Assembly (NCBI GenBank): GCA_027946555.1
Contig: JAPEVC010000112.1
Span: 1-64,000 of the forward strand
Length of the DNA stretch: 64,000 nt
Direction of reading: 5' to 3'
Source of the DNA: Gnomoniopsis sp. IMI 355080
Taxonomy: Eukaryota; Ascomycota; Sordariomycetes; Diaporthales; Gnomoniaceae
Part shown: positions 33,588 to 44,904 of the stretch, piece after piece
Layout: each line of letters opens with the position of its first letter
Position numbering within the stretch: the first letter of the stretch is position 1
Notes under the pieces: model-generated
Seen by the model: only the letters and a program-made list of their open reading frames with translations
Database searches by the model: none
What the model was told of the DNA's origin: nothing
Translations under genes and position numbers: made by a program

Positions 33588-34938
33588 GAGTATCGCGACG
33601 AGATACTATCACATGAGCGGTAGAGGAGCAGAGCAGCAGTGGACGTTAGGCTCCTGCCCATGTTGGCCCAGCCTAAAATTGAGGGCGCGGCTACATACAG
33701 GTTTCCCCACGGGCAAAAGAACAAAACAAATAAGATACCAATGGGCAACGGCTACTATGATAAAAAAAATGTTCCTTTCCTCGCAGTATTGGGACGCGCA
33801 TTCAGTTGCGTACGCGATATATCCGTTTCCCACCTTGTCATATTGCGTGAGTATGCGCCACCCTCGGACAAAAATGTGAAGCTAGCTTTGTATCGTTCTT
33901 CATGAATCAAGGTCGGTTTCCTTCAGATGGTTTGATACCGTACTGATATCGCAAAGCTTCTTGGGAGTTGTCTCATGTGTTCAATCCAAGTTTAGACAAT
34001 TTGGAAGATGCTGTCATGCTCCCTTGACTTGCCAAGATCCACCGCCTGGATCATTTGGCACCCACCCAAAAAGAGCATCCAGAAAAAAAGCCAAATTAAA
34101 AACATATAACACCGGGTATTCGCTAATGGTCACCCACTTAACTACTAATCCAGCCCTTAGTGGCTTATTTAGGGGAGAGCGGACGGGATCCCAAGTTTTC
34201 CACTAGGTATGGTAATATGTGCTTGAGGTTGTCATCATGGTAACTATATCGTGGAAGGGAGCTTCCCAGCCTCGACCCCATATGCGATGTCTAAAACAAT
34301 CTACTCAAAAGTGTCATACACAACTACATCTGGGCAAGCAAATATTTATATGTATATATATTTAGTCTCTCCTTCATCTCACCAGCTAAGATACAATCAC
34401 ATATACCGGTTGATTAAGTGAAAGAACACCTAGTCGCTCATCTAATAATCAATCGATCCGGTCGATACGAAAATTAGGCATCCGACCTGGGAGCAACACA
34501 AAACAGACCATATTGAAAAACATCAAATTCCTTCCCTGTGGGCCCCTCTCTGTCCACCGAACAACCACGTGAAACACAAACCACAAGGAGGTAGAACATC
34601 ATCACACATATATGGAATGTACTCATCTTGATAGATAAGATGAAGAGATAATTGGGTCATTCCGCCATGCCAGAAAGTCAATCAATACGTTTTTGTCATG
34701 TCGTCTTCCAAGAGAAAAAAACACAGCATAGTGTGTGCGGGGGTATGTAAAAGGTAGGGTACTAGGACCCAAAAACAAAAAAACAGAAGAACTCCTGCTG
34801 CTCTCTTTCCAAGAGTAAACATGGCAGCCGAATTTTCCAAGTGAGAAATAGGATGCACACAACAAAACTCCCTGTTGGACGAAAAAGCATTAAAGACCAC
34901 AAGCCGCTCTCCGAAACGCGTTGGGGCCCTTGACTCGC
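33588..34938. other. Convergent region SLY1/chitin synthase
   Basis: 1.35 kb holding the two 3' UTRs and the 5S-like gene at 34102-34220. AT-rich TATATATTTATATG-type sequence lies around 34340-34365. No protein-coding gene was seen. Confidence 0.6.
34102..34220 (-). rRNA. 5S rRNA gene or close derivative
   Basis: On the minus strand a 119-nt segment runs from ACATATTACCATACC to GTGTTATATGT. It carries the landmarks of fungal 5S rRNA in the right order and spacing: GGGATCCCGTCCGCTC near position 30, TAAGCCAC (box A region), GGATTAGTAGTT followed by GGGTGACCA (box C region), then TAGCGAATACCCGGTG. Ends 1-6 and 114-119 pair perfectly (ACATAT/ATATGT). A T5 run follows directly at the 3' end and a T7 run lies about 12 nt further, as for RNA polymerase III termination. 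Fungal 5S genes are dispersed. From memory of the consensus, this copy has several C-to-T and G-to-A differences (for example AGTTAAGTGGG for AGTTGGGTGGG), so it may be a divergent functional copy or a pseudogene. Confidence 0.75.
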
Positions 34939-37900
34939 TTAGACGCCCCTAAACATCCTCACAATCAAGAACCACATGGCGCCAATGAACTTGAAGCCGC
35001 TCAGTGCCGCGACGCTGTACAACACGACTGCCATGTAAATTGTCGTGCGCGTTGTCGACTCGACGTCCGTATCCGAGTCAGTCGACGTGCCGATTTTCTC
35101 AAGACCAGCAGCAGACAAGACGACGGCAATCAGGGCAAAATTAGTGATCATCCACATGAGCACGACCACTGTCCGCACACCACGATAGTAATCTTGCTGC
35201 TTCTCATCCAGCTGAGATGGCGTCAGCTCCTTCTTCTCCTTGACAGGCTTTCGGCTGAACACCTGCAGCTCGCGCTCGTATTGGGCATTCAAGTCGCCTT
35301 CGTCAGGGAGATCCGTCTTTCCGGAACCATCCTTGGTGGAGATGGAGGGGAGCTTGTCGGGCTTATCGTCACCCTTTGTACCCCAGGATACGTCGTGCGT
35401 GTTGCAGAAGGCATACACGTTGAGGACGTTGGTGAATGTCGGGGTGAGCATCATGTACTGGATGAGCGAGGTGAACATGTGCCAAGGGTCGAACATGAGT
35501 AAAGAGGCGATCAGCCAGATACCATAGGTCGACATGACGGACACAATCAGCGTATAGAAGACCGTATTCTTAAACAGGTCCTCTACCGTGAAGCCGTCTG
35601 TGGATAGGTCGGTTTGTATAGCCTTGACCGAGATGAAGACTGCTGCAAACATGAGGTAACTGCGGACAGGTTAGCATGCCATAACCACTTTGCGCAACTG
35701 GTGCGGTTGACCTACATGAAGATAATAGCCCAGAAATAGACCATTGCCAGATAGTATGGTCCCGATCCAGCAGGTCGATTACCCATAGAGAGGACAAAAC
35801 ACGTCATTAGTGATATACCGTAGAGCCATTCGAAGACTACTCCCAGGATGCTGCCAACGTTGCCAAGAAGATCGGAGTCGCCCAAGCTCGAAGTGAGAAT
35901 CTTGAAAACCAGGAAGAAATTACCGATAGCAAACCAAGCAAAGATCATGTTGATTGTGTTGAACGTGAACTCCACGAAGAAGGCAATTTTGCGGAATAGG
36001 GAGTGATCGGATCGGAAGAATTGGTAGAAATGAGCGATGGCATAAATGGCCGCGAAGAAGGAGCCATTCAACCACCGACGACGCTGGAGAATAAGCTCGG
36101 TCATAGTATCTGGGACATCGGTCTCGCCGTTGGCCGACTTGACATACTGCAGCAGCCAGTGGCAGTTGCGCTTGGTGACAAGTTCGAAGCAGAGAATACG
36201 ATCTTCAGCGAGGTACATGTTCGCAGTGAAAATGCCCGCACCTGCACCGTGAAGCTTCTCGCCGGCAAAGTACTTCTCTAAAGGACCTTGACCGTTCTTG
36301 TCGTTCTGAAGTGCCACATATCGATAGGCTGAGAAGGCGCCGGGCAGCACCGAAATGAAGCCAAAGGCGGATTCAAGGGGTTTATCGAGGATGTTGCTCA
36401 TCTTGTACTCGAAATTCTGCGCCGCGACCAAGGGATTGATGAGGTTCTTGCCGCCCTAGTTTACCTTTAGTTTCGGATATTCCCCTTACTTACGTAGTCA
36501 TGCACCACCAGGAGAAGACTTACCGTGCCTAACATTGCTTTGATCTCACCACAAGCACCGGCGCACATAGGCTCCAGATCGAAGGCTTTCCAAAGGTGGT
36601 AAATCGAATTACCACCCGGTTTCGTTCCGGCATCGAGCAATACACAGATATTAGGATCTAGGACCCGGCCGAAAGCGTTGAAGAACCATCTGTGGGAGTT
36701 GATCTTCTTTTGGTTGTTTTCCTTCAAACAGAAGAGTAGCTGCACCGGCTGCTGCTTCGGAACCAATTGGACGACGTCGTTCTTGATCTGCATGCCGACC
36801 TGGGTAGTGTATTCGTAGATGTGGGCCGTCACCTCCTTCTTGTTGACCTGCTGCTTGGCGATTCCCTCCTGGTACACACCCATACCAGCCAGAAGTGCTC
36901 TGGTCCTGGGGTTGATCTTGGCACGACCATCACTGACGATACACACCACAATCTTTTTCCAGGCATCCTTGCCCCAGGTCTTGCTCTCGGTCCGCTTGCA
37001 CATGTACTCGATGTTTTTGAACACACCAATCATAGTGCGGGCGAACAAAACTTCGTCCTCGTTGTACATGGTAACAACGATGAAGAGCTCCGTATGCCTA
37101 GGCTTGCTGAACAGTCGCTGCCGCAATGTAAAGTTGTCCTCGTAAAAGTTGTTGGGATCGCAAGTAGCAGCCGAGTATCGCATGTGTGTGAATTCGTCGC
37201 GCTCGCCGTGGGGAAGCTGATTCAATAGCCTGGGTGGCACGGGGCAGTCAAGCACCAAGTTGCCCTTGTACAAAAGCACTTCCTTCACGGTCTTCCATCG
37301 CTTTAGGCCTCCTCCTGCCATCTGCTGTTGTGGTGTGGGGACGTCTGAATAGGCAGAGTCCTGGTGCTGCAGCATCGGCCTCACGTCGTCGGCGTGCTCA
37401 TAATTTGGATCGTTGGCGCCGTAATTTTGATCGCCGAAGTTAGGCTCATAGGGCTGGTTGTAGTAGGCGTCGTGGTGAGCTTCGGGGGTAACAGAGTAGT
37501 CGTGATAAGGCGCGTTCGGCTCATTGTGGTAACCGGCACCCATATTCTCGATAGATTGCTGTGTCCATGGTCAGCAGATGAAGTCGCAAAGGTCAAGGAC
37601 GAGCACCTACAGCAGTCTGCATATGTACAGGATCGGGAGTGTATGTGCCGGCGGGAGGGAGGCTAACGGACGATGGGTGGTGATTATATGGGTTGTCGTC
37701 CAGCTGGTAGCCGTGTTGGAGAGGGTGGCCCGGAGAGGGCGTACGGTGGGCGCGAGGGTCCATGGCGCCTTGGTAGCCGTACTGCTCCTCGTCTGTGATG
37801 TTGGGTAAGTTAGACAAGCAGTCGCGTAAAGAAGGGCCGAAGCTCTAGACGGGTCAAGCCAAGTCTTGACAAGCTGTAAGGTCTTGAGAGGAGCAGTGGT

Positions 37901-38169
37901 GGGGCAAAGTGACAGCAGTGTGAGGGACTATATTCATTATGTCCTTGCAATGCGCGAGCTCCCTCTTTTGCTCAGCGCGCAAAAGTATGTGGAGGATGCC
38001 CAGACAAGTGGATATGACGACGGGATGGGTGGGTAGTGGCTAGGTCAAGGGCCTTATGATTTGACTTCTCGGTTGTAGTGCTGTGCAGGGCGCATGATGC
38101 TCACGGGGTAAAGGGGAATGAAAAAGAGGGAGCGAGTGACTTGCCTCCTAGCTGTTGGTACCGCGACAT
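34939..38169 (-). CDS. Chitin synthase, division 1 (probably class III)
   Basis: Five exons: 38169-38145, 37792-37611, 37558-36524, 36455-35716 and 35659-34939; 900 aa. The first intron (37793-38144) needs a GC-AG pair, with donor GGAG/GCAAGT, giving the N-terminus MSRYQQLGDEEQYGYQGAMD; the rest are GT-AG. Visible parts are a hydrophilic Tyr/Asp/Gln-rich N-terminus, the chitin synthase N-terminal motif GNLVLDCPVPPRLLNQ, the GT2 core (ELFIVVTMYNEDE, VCIVSDGRAKINPRTRALL, LLDAGTKPG), EDR at 498-500, the catalytic QRRRW at 538-542, then several membrane spans and LPDEGDLNAQYERE. It polymerises UDP-GlcNAc into cell-wall chitin at the plasma membrane. The length and VTAHIYEYTTQ point to class I/III; class III is my best guess. 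The first exon is the least certain part. Confidence 0.94.
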
Positions 38170-40897
38170 GGTTGCTTGACGTATGTCGTTCTTGGGGAGA
38201 GGTAGGCCCGCAAGAAGGGAGGAAGAAGGAACTGATAATCCAGGGGTCGAAACTTGGACGGAAATGCGACGATTCACCAGCCAGTGGGCGGTGGGTAGAG
38301 GTCCTGGAGAGCAGATGTCGCAGGCAGAGAAATGTAATAAAGGGCAATCAATAAGAGGGTTGCGTCAGTGGTAGCGAGGTGGTAGCGAGGTACTCGGACC
38401 AGGCTAGGGCTAGTTCGCTGTCACTGCCCCTTACCCAGTGAGTGAGTGGCCCACGAGTCGCAGATGAAATCGGATATCCAACGCCTGTGCGCTTGATTGA
38501 ATGGGACGCCAAGTCGCAAGTCTTAAGCCGGAGTGTGGAGTGCAGATGGCAAATAGCTTGCACCGCGGTTTCGAAGAGGTTGCTGCGGCCGGCGGGAAGG
38601 TTTGAGCCCCTATTCAGGCAAGCTTTGTACTGCTATTATTGTAGTCTTGTTTAGCATCACACACACACACACACCTGCCGCCTTCCCGTGTTACTAGTCT
38701 GCTAGTACAGAGCCGCGAGAGTAACGAGACTTACTTGCTACCAAATGTACTTGTGCCTGACTGCTGTTGTAGGAACGTAGCTGACCTGTCTTCGAGACAA
38801 GAGGTCGGGGGTGACTCGAACGGGCGGCGTGAGGGAGGATCAAGGAAGACAAGAGCCCAGGTAGTAGATCGGAGGTTTCAGTCAGATGACTGCTCTGTTG
38901 GCAAGAAGCTAGAAGCCTACAACGCAGAGAAAAAAAAGATTGAAGGGGCTGGTTGATATGGCTGGGGTAGAAGGGATGCCGTAACTCGTTTCAGATGCTC
39001 AGGGGGGGCGCAGCATTCTGCACTGCAAAAACAGCCTCTGCCACTTTCTGATAGCGACAAGAATGCAGATTGACGTGTGTGACGTCGGCGTATAGACCCT
39101 CCCCCCGCGACCATCCACTCAGCGCCGATTGGTTCGCTGGCTTGTCGAAGGAGACCCCTGCCAGCATTGCAAATCCCCCTGCCAATCCAATGCTACGGGT
39201 GATCACTACTTCCCTCGCTTCATCCAAGGCCATACTCATATAGTTCACAGATCTTGTTATAGAGTTGATGTCAGTGAGTTCATGTGAGTTCATATACTAT
39301 TACAAACTCTCTATTTATTATCCACTAATTAGATCAGCGCAGAGCTTGCCGGGTTTTGCCATTTTCCTAAAAGTTTTTCTGTCTCCCAATCTCATATGTT
39401 TCGCCCAGCGTCAACCTCCAGGACGACGATGACAATCAATAGCCGCCCATTGTTTACATTGCAAGGAACATTCACAGGCCCTCAGTGGACCGTGAGACCC
39501 TAGCAACGAGAGATCCTCGGCAATTGCCCACCAGCGATCGGCTGGGCTGTGCCGCTATCAAGACAAAAGTGCCCGCCACAGCTCCACATACGGATATCTT
39601 CCGTGCATCTTCATCCGCTTCCTTCGTTGTAAAAAGTGCAACCGGTGCATTGATCCGACCTTGAGCCGGACGGTAGCAAACCATCAGACTGAGCAAGCTG
39701 GTTAGAACAGCACACTAACATATCGTTTCCGCGGTCCCGTATAGACAACGCAGAATCCAGAAACTAGCGACGAGAATAGAAACACGCCGTCAATGCGGCT
39801 GTGCTGAAGGACTAGGGTACCTAACCTACCTGAGTACTCGGGTATCATGACGCTCAACATCAGATGCCCCGCAATTTTGCTAAGCCTCACTACGAATTTG
39901 CCTCAGGATTTCATGGCCACTCTTTGTGGCTGAAGAATATCTGATCAAGAATCACGGGCGAAACCGGCAAGACATCGCTAAAACACAAATGTCGCTGTCG
40001 GCTGCCTCCAGTAGCCCATGGCAATTCGCCGCATCAACAGATCTTCCAGAAGTATCCGGGATCTACCCGTGCTTACGACCTGCAGCCGCAATACGCGAGC
40101 GAGTTGGTGTCCTCTACAGCCAGAAAGTAACCGCTTTTGGTCCCAATCCTGCTTACCGGCCTGGGCACATGGGCGTTTTTGTCGTTGCACTACGTGGCGC
40201 CACGAGGCATACGCACGCGTCCACTTCTCTGTAATATGTCAGCCTCATGCATCCAGTAAGCCGCCGGTCAATTATTCCCCTTTTCCCTTTCTTCTTCATG
40301 ACAGCTGTCTATTGTAATCGTTCGCGTATTGATCAGTCAGAATTCAATACATGCCACGGGATGTCGTTCGTAAATGCGCAGCTGTATCTGACCCAAAGCG
40401 GCTGCGGGATCACTTAGACGAGGCTATGTACCTAGGTGCTGTGTGAGGCTGCTCACTCTGGGTAGCCGCTTGCGTGGCTAGGCCTGGCTGTGGACTTTGA
40501 AGAGGTTCACACAAGGGGGCTACCCTCTCGCCTGACTGTTGTGGGCATTCTTGAAAGACTGGTAACCGGAGCAAAGCATTAGGAGGCTGATTTCGCGGAG
40601 TGACTAGCGTTGAGTTACCATTGCGTTAGGCAAGGCTGAGAGCCCGATGGTGTTGTTTCTTCGACACCCTCCCGGTCGAGCACAATCCACACACGGCAGC
40701 TTTCGCTACTAGTCATGAGCGCATTGAATTTGACTCTGAATGCACAAGCAGGCCTCATAAGAGTATTCTCGGCCCAACTTTTTGCCGGTTGTGTAGATAT
40801 AGGTCAGAGACTCGTGATGCGAGGCATGATATATCAATCCATTCTGCTTGTCCGACGCAGTCTCTGCAGAAATTCATGCTGGTATCTATGAATGCCT
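38170..40897. other. 2.7 kb gene-free region upstream of chitin synthase
   Basis: This holds the chitin synthase promoter and the RTA1-like gene 3' UTR. A (CA)8 microsatellite lies at 38658-38674. Open frames up to about 100 aa occur on both strands with no recognisable family. A tRNA-like T-arm word near 38805 was checked and rejected. Confidence 0.55.
38658..38674. repeat. (CA)n microsatellite
   Basis: Seventeen bases of alternating CA, about 490 bp upstream of the chitin synthase start codon. It is a potentially length-variable marker. Confidence 0.85.
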
Positions 40898-42078
40898 TTA
40901 CTTCGCTGTCCCATCCTGGCTCATCCGATGCAGCGACAGTTTCTCCCAGCCAGTGCCTGTACACCAACCAAAAGGATCCAAAAACGTTACCCACATCGAT
41001 CTCTCATCCTTCCAACCGTGTCCCTCCGTCTCCGTAATACCATCCCTCTCCAGAAACTCGCGATTGTTCCCCGGTAGATACCTGCGCGGATGAAAGACAC
41101 TCCACATGAATGAGTTCAAAAGCATAGGTGTCGCCTCCAACAAATAGAAGAACCACTCGTATCTCAGAATCGGACTCGACTGGTCCGCCGCTCTCGATCT
41201 ATCATACCCAAAGTACTCGACCGTCCTGTATACCGTGCGCACAAGAACAAGCCCTGTGCTCACGTACATGACCCGCAGTGGGACCGCGACCTTTTTGTTG
41301 CGCGTGAGCCCGAGCTGCGCGCAGCGATGATGGAAGATCGCGGTACAGAGGATGAACAGGGCGATCACGACGAGTTGTAGCACGAGGCCGGTCTTGAGGA
41401 GGATGGAACCGAGGCTCACTAGGTTCTGGGGCAGGGAGTTATCGGCTAGGTATTCGACGCCGACAGCGTTGAGGCTCTCGACGAGGGCGGAGAGGAAGCC
41501 GAAGGTAGTGAGAACGCGGCCAGGGTGGAGTGGCGCGCAGTAGGGGATGAAGTAAAGGATTCGGCCGAGAACGTGAAAATTGGCTAATTCAAGGAGGGGA
41601 CTGGACAAGAGAATAGTGTTATACAAAGATATTGAGTGAATCTTCGGCGTCGGTTTATCACTTACGGTGACATATATATCAAGCAGATACTGGCAATATA
41701 AATATTGAGATTCTCGGTGGTGTATAAATAGTTGTCGAAGGCACCGTAATCTCTCAACGCAAACCCAACGGTAAACATTAGACAGCAGAGTGGATGTAGA
41801 ATCGTCAATGCCCAGTCGCGATAACGACTATTGACATGAAAAGCATTAGAACCATGTCAGGCAACATTGACAGCGAGGCAAGCCGGAAGACACTCACCGG
41901 ATCTGCCAGATGTGTGATATGCACAAAGCTAAAAACGCAATGGCAAAGAAGATGGGCGCTCCTTTGTTGGGAACATAGATATAAAGGTTTGCCGTAGCTG
42001 CAAAGAATCGATTATTAGACGGCGATCGCTAAGTCTGCACATTCAAGAACGCAACTTACCATCCTGCCCTTCCGACAT
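40898..42078 (-). CDS. RTA1-like seven-transmembrane protein
   Basis: Exons 42078-42060 (19 nt), 41997-41898, 41827-41666 and 41600-40898 give 327 aa. The opening is MSEGQDATANLYIYVPNKGA, followed by seven hydrophobic spans. RTA1-family landmarks include CCLMFTVGFALRDYGAF, ASICLIYMSPPLLELANFHVLGRIL and RTVYRTVEYFGYDRS, then YEWFFYLLEATPMLLNSFMWSVFHPRRYLPG. The family (yeast Rta1, Rsb1, Rtm1) is linked to lipid translocation and resistance to sterol inhibitors or other toxic compounds at the plasma membrane; the substrate here is unknown. The C-terminal cytoplasmic tail is about 50 residues long. All splice sites are GT-AG and the frame closes. Confidence 0.92.
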
Positions 42079-43028
42079 TTTGTATGGTCTGATTGTATTT
42101 CCGACGAGATCACAACACATATACACTTGAATCCGAACTCTTGATTTTGATTCTTCAAGTTCTTTGAGGCATTGGAAGATGGGGCTTGCATTTTTATAAG
42201 AACCCTCTTGGTGGGTCTCAGTGCGCCAACGTATATCAAAATGGCACTGAAAGGCCCCCAGTCACGTATAGCACTGAGGGACACACAGCCTTTACGCGGC
42301 TTAGTAGTCTGTCAGTTCGTCAGCCCCATCCGTGATCCTACATACTGTAACATCCGCGACCAACCCTAAAAGGCGAAACGGAGCGCTCGGGTGCAGTCAA
42401 GTATGTAAGATCTTAGCGCGGGCCGTCCAGCCGCTCATGTCATTGGCTTGCGAGATAAGTTGAAGTCTTGTGGCGTACTTTGATATAACAAATGAGACCA
42501 CCGCGCTCAAATCCTAGACCCAATGCGTGACTACCACGTTGATCTTGAGGGGCCTCAGCCTGCTCCTTTTTAGGTAAGGGGAAGTCCATGGGATCCGCTC
42601 CAAAGCACCGCAATTCTCTTACATCAGCCTCTCCGGATTACACAGCGAGCGGCGCAAATGACCCAATTGAGCAGTGCGCTATTTATCATTCATTGGTGGG
42701 AGGAACGAATGTGCACTTAAAGGCCTTTGTCCTGTTGTTATGCAGCCATTACTACAGTATACCTTGCTGATTGTATGGGCTATAGGGGGAGGTCAGTTCT
42801 TGATGACCTCTCAGTCTTGATCAGGACTCTGTAGCTGCTTCTGCAAACTGCTACTACGAGGGCGATTCTCTCTCGTAGTCGATCTGTACTTACATCTTTC
42901 CTTCTCTCACCCACAAAGAGAATACATGAGAAAATGCACACACTCGACTTGATAACAAATTCCCGATTTTTTTATCTTTGGGATACAAGTGTCTACTTGG
43001 AAAACTTAGTAGTGACATGAGGAAGTAT
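42079..43028. other. Intergenic region
   Basis: 950 bp holding the RTA1-like promoter and the GT90 gene 3' end. No gene or repeat was recognised. Confidence 0.55.
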
Positions 43029-44396
43029 TTAGTCGCCATTTGTCAAAGCAAAGGCCTCGAAAGTCTGTCCTTCCCCTAATGCCTTCAACTCCTCTCTATC
43101 CCATCTCACAACCTCACTCCAGCCCCTAACCAATGCCCTCCAATAACACGTCTCCGCAGCTGGACTAAAGTAACCCCCATTCACAAATGTCTCCCTCTGC
43201 CTCTTAGCAATGCCCTCCGCCTCCCGAGGATGCTCTTCTAGCCAATGAATCACATCTTCCAGATCGCTCCAATCCGGTTTCACGAATATCGCATTCGCCT
43301 CCCCCACAGCCCAATTCACCGGCCACGCCCGCCTTGTCATCTCACTCGCCGTCCACCTGCCCTCCATGCCCTCCAAAGCATATGAAAACACAGGCCGCAC
43401 CATATGCGTGGCATGCTGCATCCACCCAATGGCAGGTGTGATGAGCACACTCTCGCACATCTGCAGAAACTGGAACCGGCCGCTATACGTCACGCCCTCT
43501 GTGTAAAGCACGTACTTGTACTTGCAAAATTCCTCAATCATCAGTGAATTGCTCGCCGTACGCTCGCCGTTCTTGGTGTCAGTTGAGACCGTGTCCCACT
43601 TCAGCGCCTCAACGTCCGCCCACGGTTTCCCCTTGGTAGCACCAACGAGGTTCGCGCGCAGGCGCGGATTGTGAACGCTGTTGAACCACGTCGTGCCCCG
43701 CCACACCGCCTTGGGGATCTTCTTTGCAAATGGCAGGGTAGTCTCGATGGCGGCGATGGCCTCGGCGGCGCGCGCCATGCTGCCGATAAAGGGGAGCTTC
43801 CACGCCCAGAAGGAAAAGTGCGGCATCAGCCACGTCCGCGCATCCGCGTCTCCGTCGGCAAAGCCTGGGCGCGACTGCGGGTCTGCTTGGCGGCTGTAGG
43901 CCCAGGAGGTGCCGAAGGGCTGGTCTTGGAAGTTAAGGCTGATGAGGGTGTCCGGGAGGGGCTCGGAGGCGGGTGTGGTGAGCAGGGCGCGGTGGAGTTG
44001 GTGCAGGGCGGCGGTGCGCGAGGCGAGCATCTCGGCGGAGAGATCGCGCTTAGACTGGGACTTGAGGATGGACAGGTGGGAGTTGTGAAGGGAGATGAGG
44101 AGGGTGGAGGGTTTGGGATGTGCAGTGAAGGGTCCTTGAGAGAGGACATCGTCGATTGGGAAGGTGAGGTTGGGGAACAGGGTGGTGCATTGGGACGTGG
44201 TTAGTGAGAGGTTGTTGAGTATTTCTGGGGGATGGGGCCCCGCATGGTGAGAAGTCGCAACGACAGGTTGGAGTTTCTGCGGCGTTGTGCCGTGGAAGAG
44301 AAAATGATAAGCGATGAGACAGGCGCCTATGAGTATGAGGCTATTCCGAAGCCGCCGTCTTTGCCGGGGCTGGATGGGTTTCTTCTCGCTGGTCAT
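43029..44396 (-). CDS. GT90-family (CAP10-like) glycosyltransferase
   Basis: A single exon of 455 aa starts at the ATG at 44396. A basic cytoplasmic head (KKPIQPRQRRRLRN) is followed by one hydrophobic anchor at about 18-36, so it is a type II Golgi/ER membrane protein with a lumenal catalytic domain. The C-terminal half carries the glycosyltransferase family 90 (CAP10/LPS-modifying) pattern: KAVWRGTTWFN, NPRLRANLVGATKG, KYKYVLYTEGVTYSGRFQFL and a late SDLEDVIHWLEEHP helix. Family members transfer xylose or glucose to lumenal glycans, for example Cryptococcus Cap10 in capsule synthesis. Donor and acceptor here are unknown; a role in cell-wall or glycoprotein decoration is inferred. Confidence 0.9.
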   Translation of the reverse strand: MTSEKKPIQPRQRRRLRNSLILIGACLIAYHFLFHGTTPQKLQPVVATSHHAGPHPPEILNNLSLTTSQCTTLFPNLTFPIDDVLSQGPFTAHPKPSTLLISLHNSHLSILKSQSKRDLSAEMLASRTAALHQLHRALLTTPASEPLPDTLISLNFQDQPFGTSWAYSRQADPQSRPGFADGDADARTWLMPHFSFWAWKLPFIGSMARAAEAIAAIETTLPFAKKIPKAVWRGTTWFNSVHNPRLRANLVGATKGKPWADVEALKWDTVSTDTKNGERTASNSLMIEEFCKYKYVLYTEGVTYSGRFQFLQMCESVLITPAIGWMQHATHMVRPVFSYALEGMEGRWTASEMTRRAWPVNWAVGEANAIFVKPDWSDLEDVIHWLEEHPREAEGIAKRQRETFVNGGYFSPAAETCYWRALVRGWSEVVRWDREELKALGEGQTFEAFALTNGD

Positions 44397-44904
44397 GGCT
44401 GAGACTTGTTCACCATCTTGAGTGCAGATGAACTATAGATAAATTTTTCATGTAATGTATCAGCGTACGAGGCATCGAGTATTCTCAAATATCGTGTATG
44501 GACAAATGGCCTGTTGGCGTTCCAGGACGCAACCCCTGAAATAGAACTACGGCAGAAGACCCTCCGGGACCTTGCAGGGGTGTCTATCAGCAGTTCGTGG
44601 TGCGGCACACTGGGCAAGGCTTGAGGATCGACTTTATGGTCTTTGAAAGGCTTGAAATATATGGAAGTCCTGAGGCAAAAGAGGACTTGCCAACAATGAA
44701 TTTCTTTGACAGGATAATGGGTTAGAACTCCGCATATGTTCAGTATGCTGAGGGTCAGGGTTGGTGTTTCAAGCCTCGCAAAGGAGGCCCACCAATCATC
44801 TTACACGGGCAATCCGGTAGAGAGACACCAGGCTGCATCTCCCCACGCCTGACCTAGCTACCCAGAATGGCAAGCGATTTGATGCCGGCATCAGAAAATA
44901 TGCC
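44397..44904. other. Intergenic region
   Basis: 508 bp between the GT90 start and the AFG1-like stop. It is presumed promoter and 3' UTR; nothing else was seen. Confidence 0.6.

Noticed and set aside
38790..38830. tRNA-like T-arm word (GTTCGAGTCA on the minus strand)
   Set aside because: The flanking bases do not form the 5-bp T stem, and no acceptor, D or anticodon arm fits around it.
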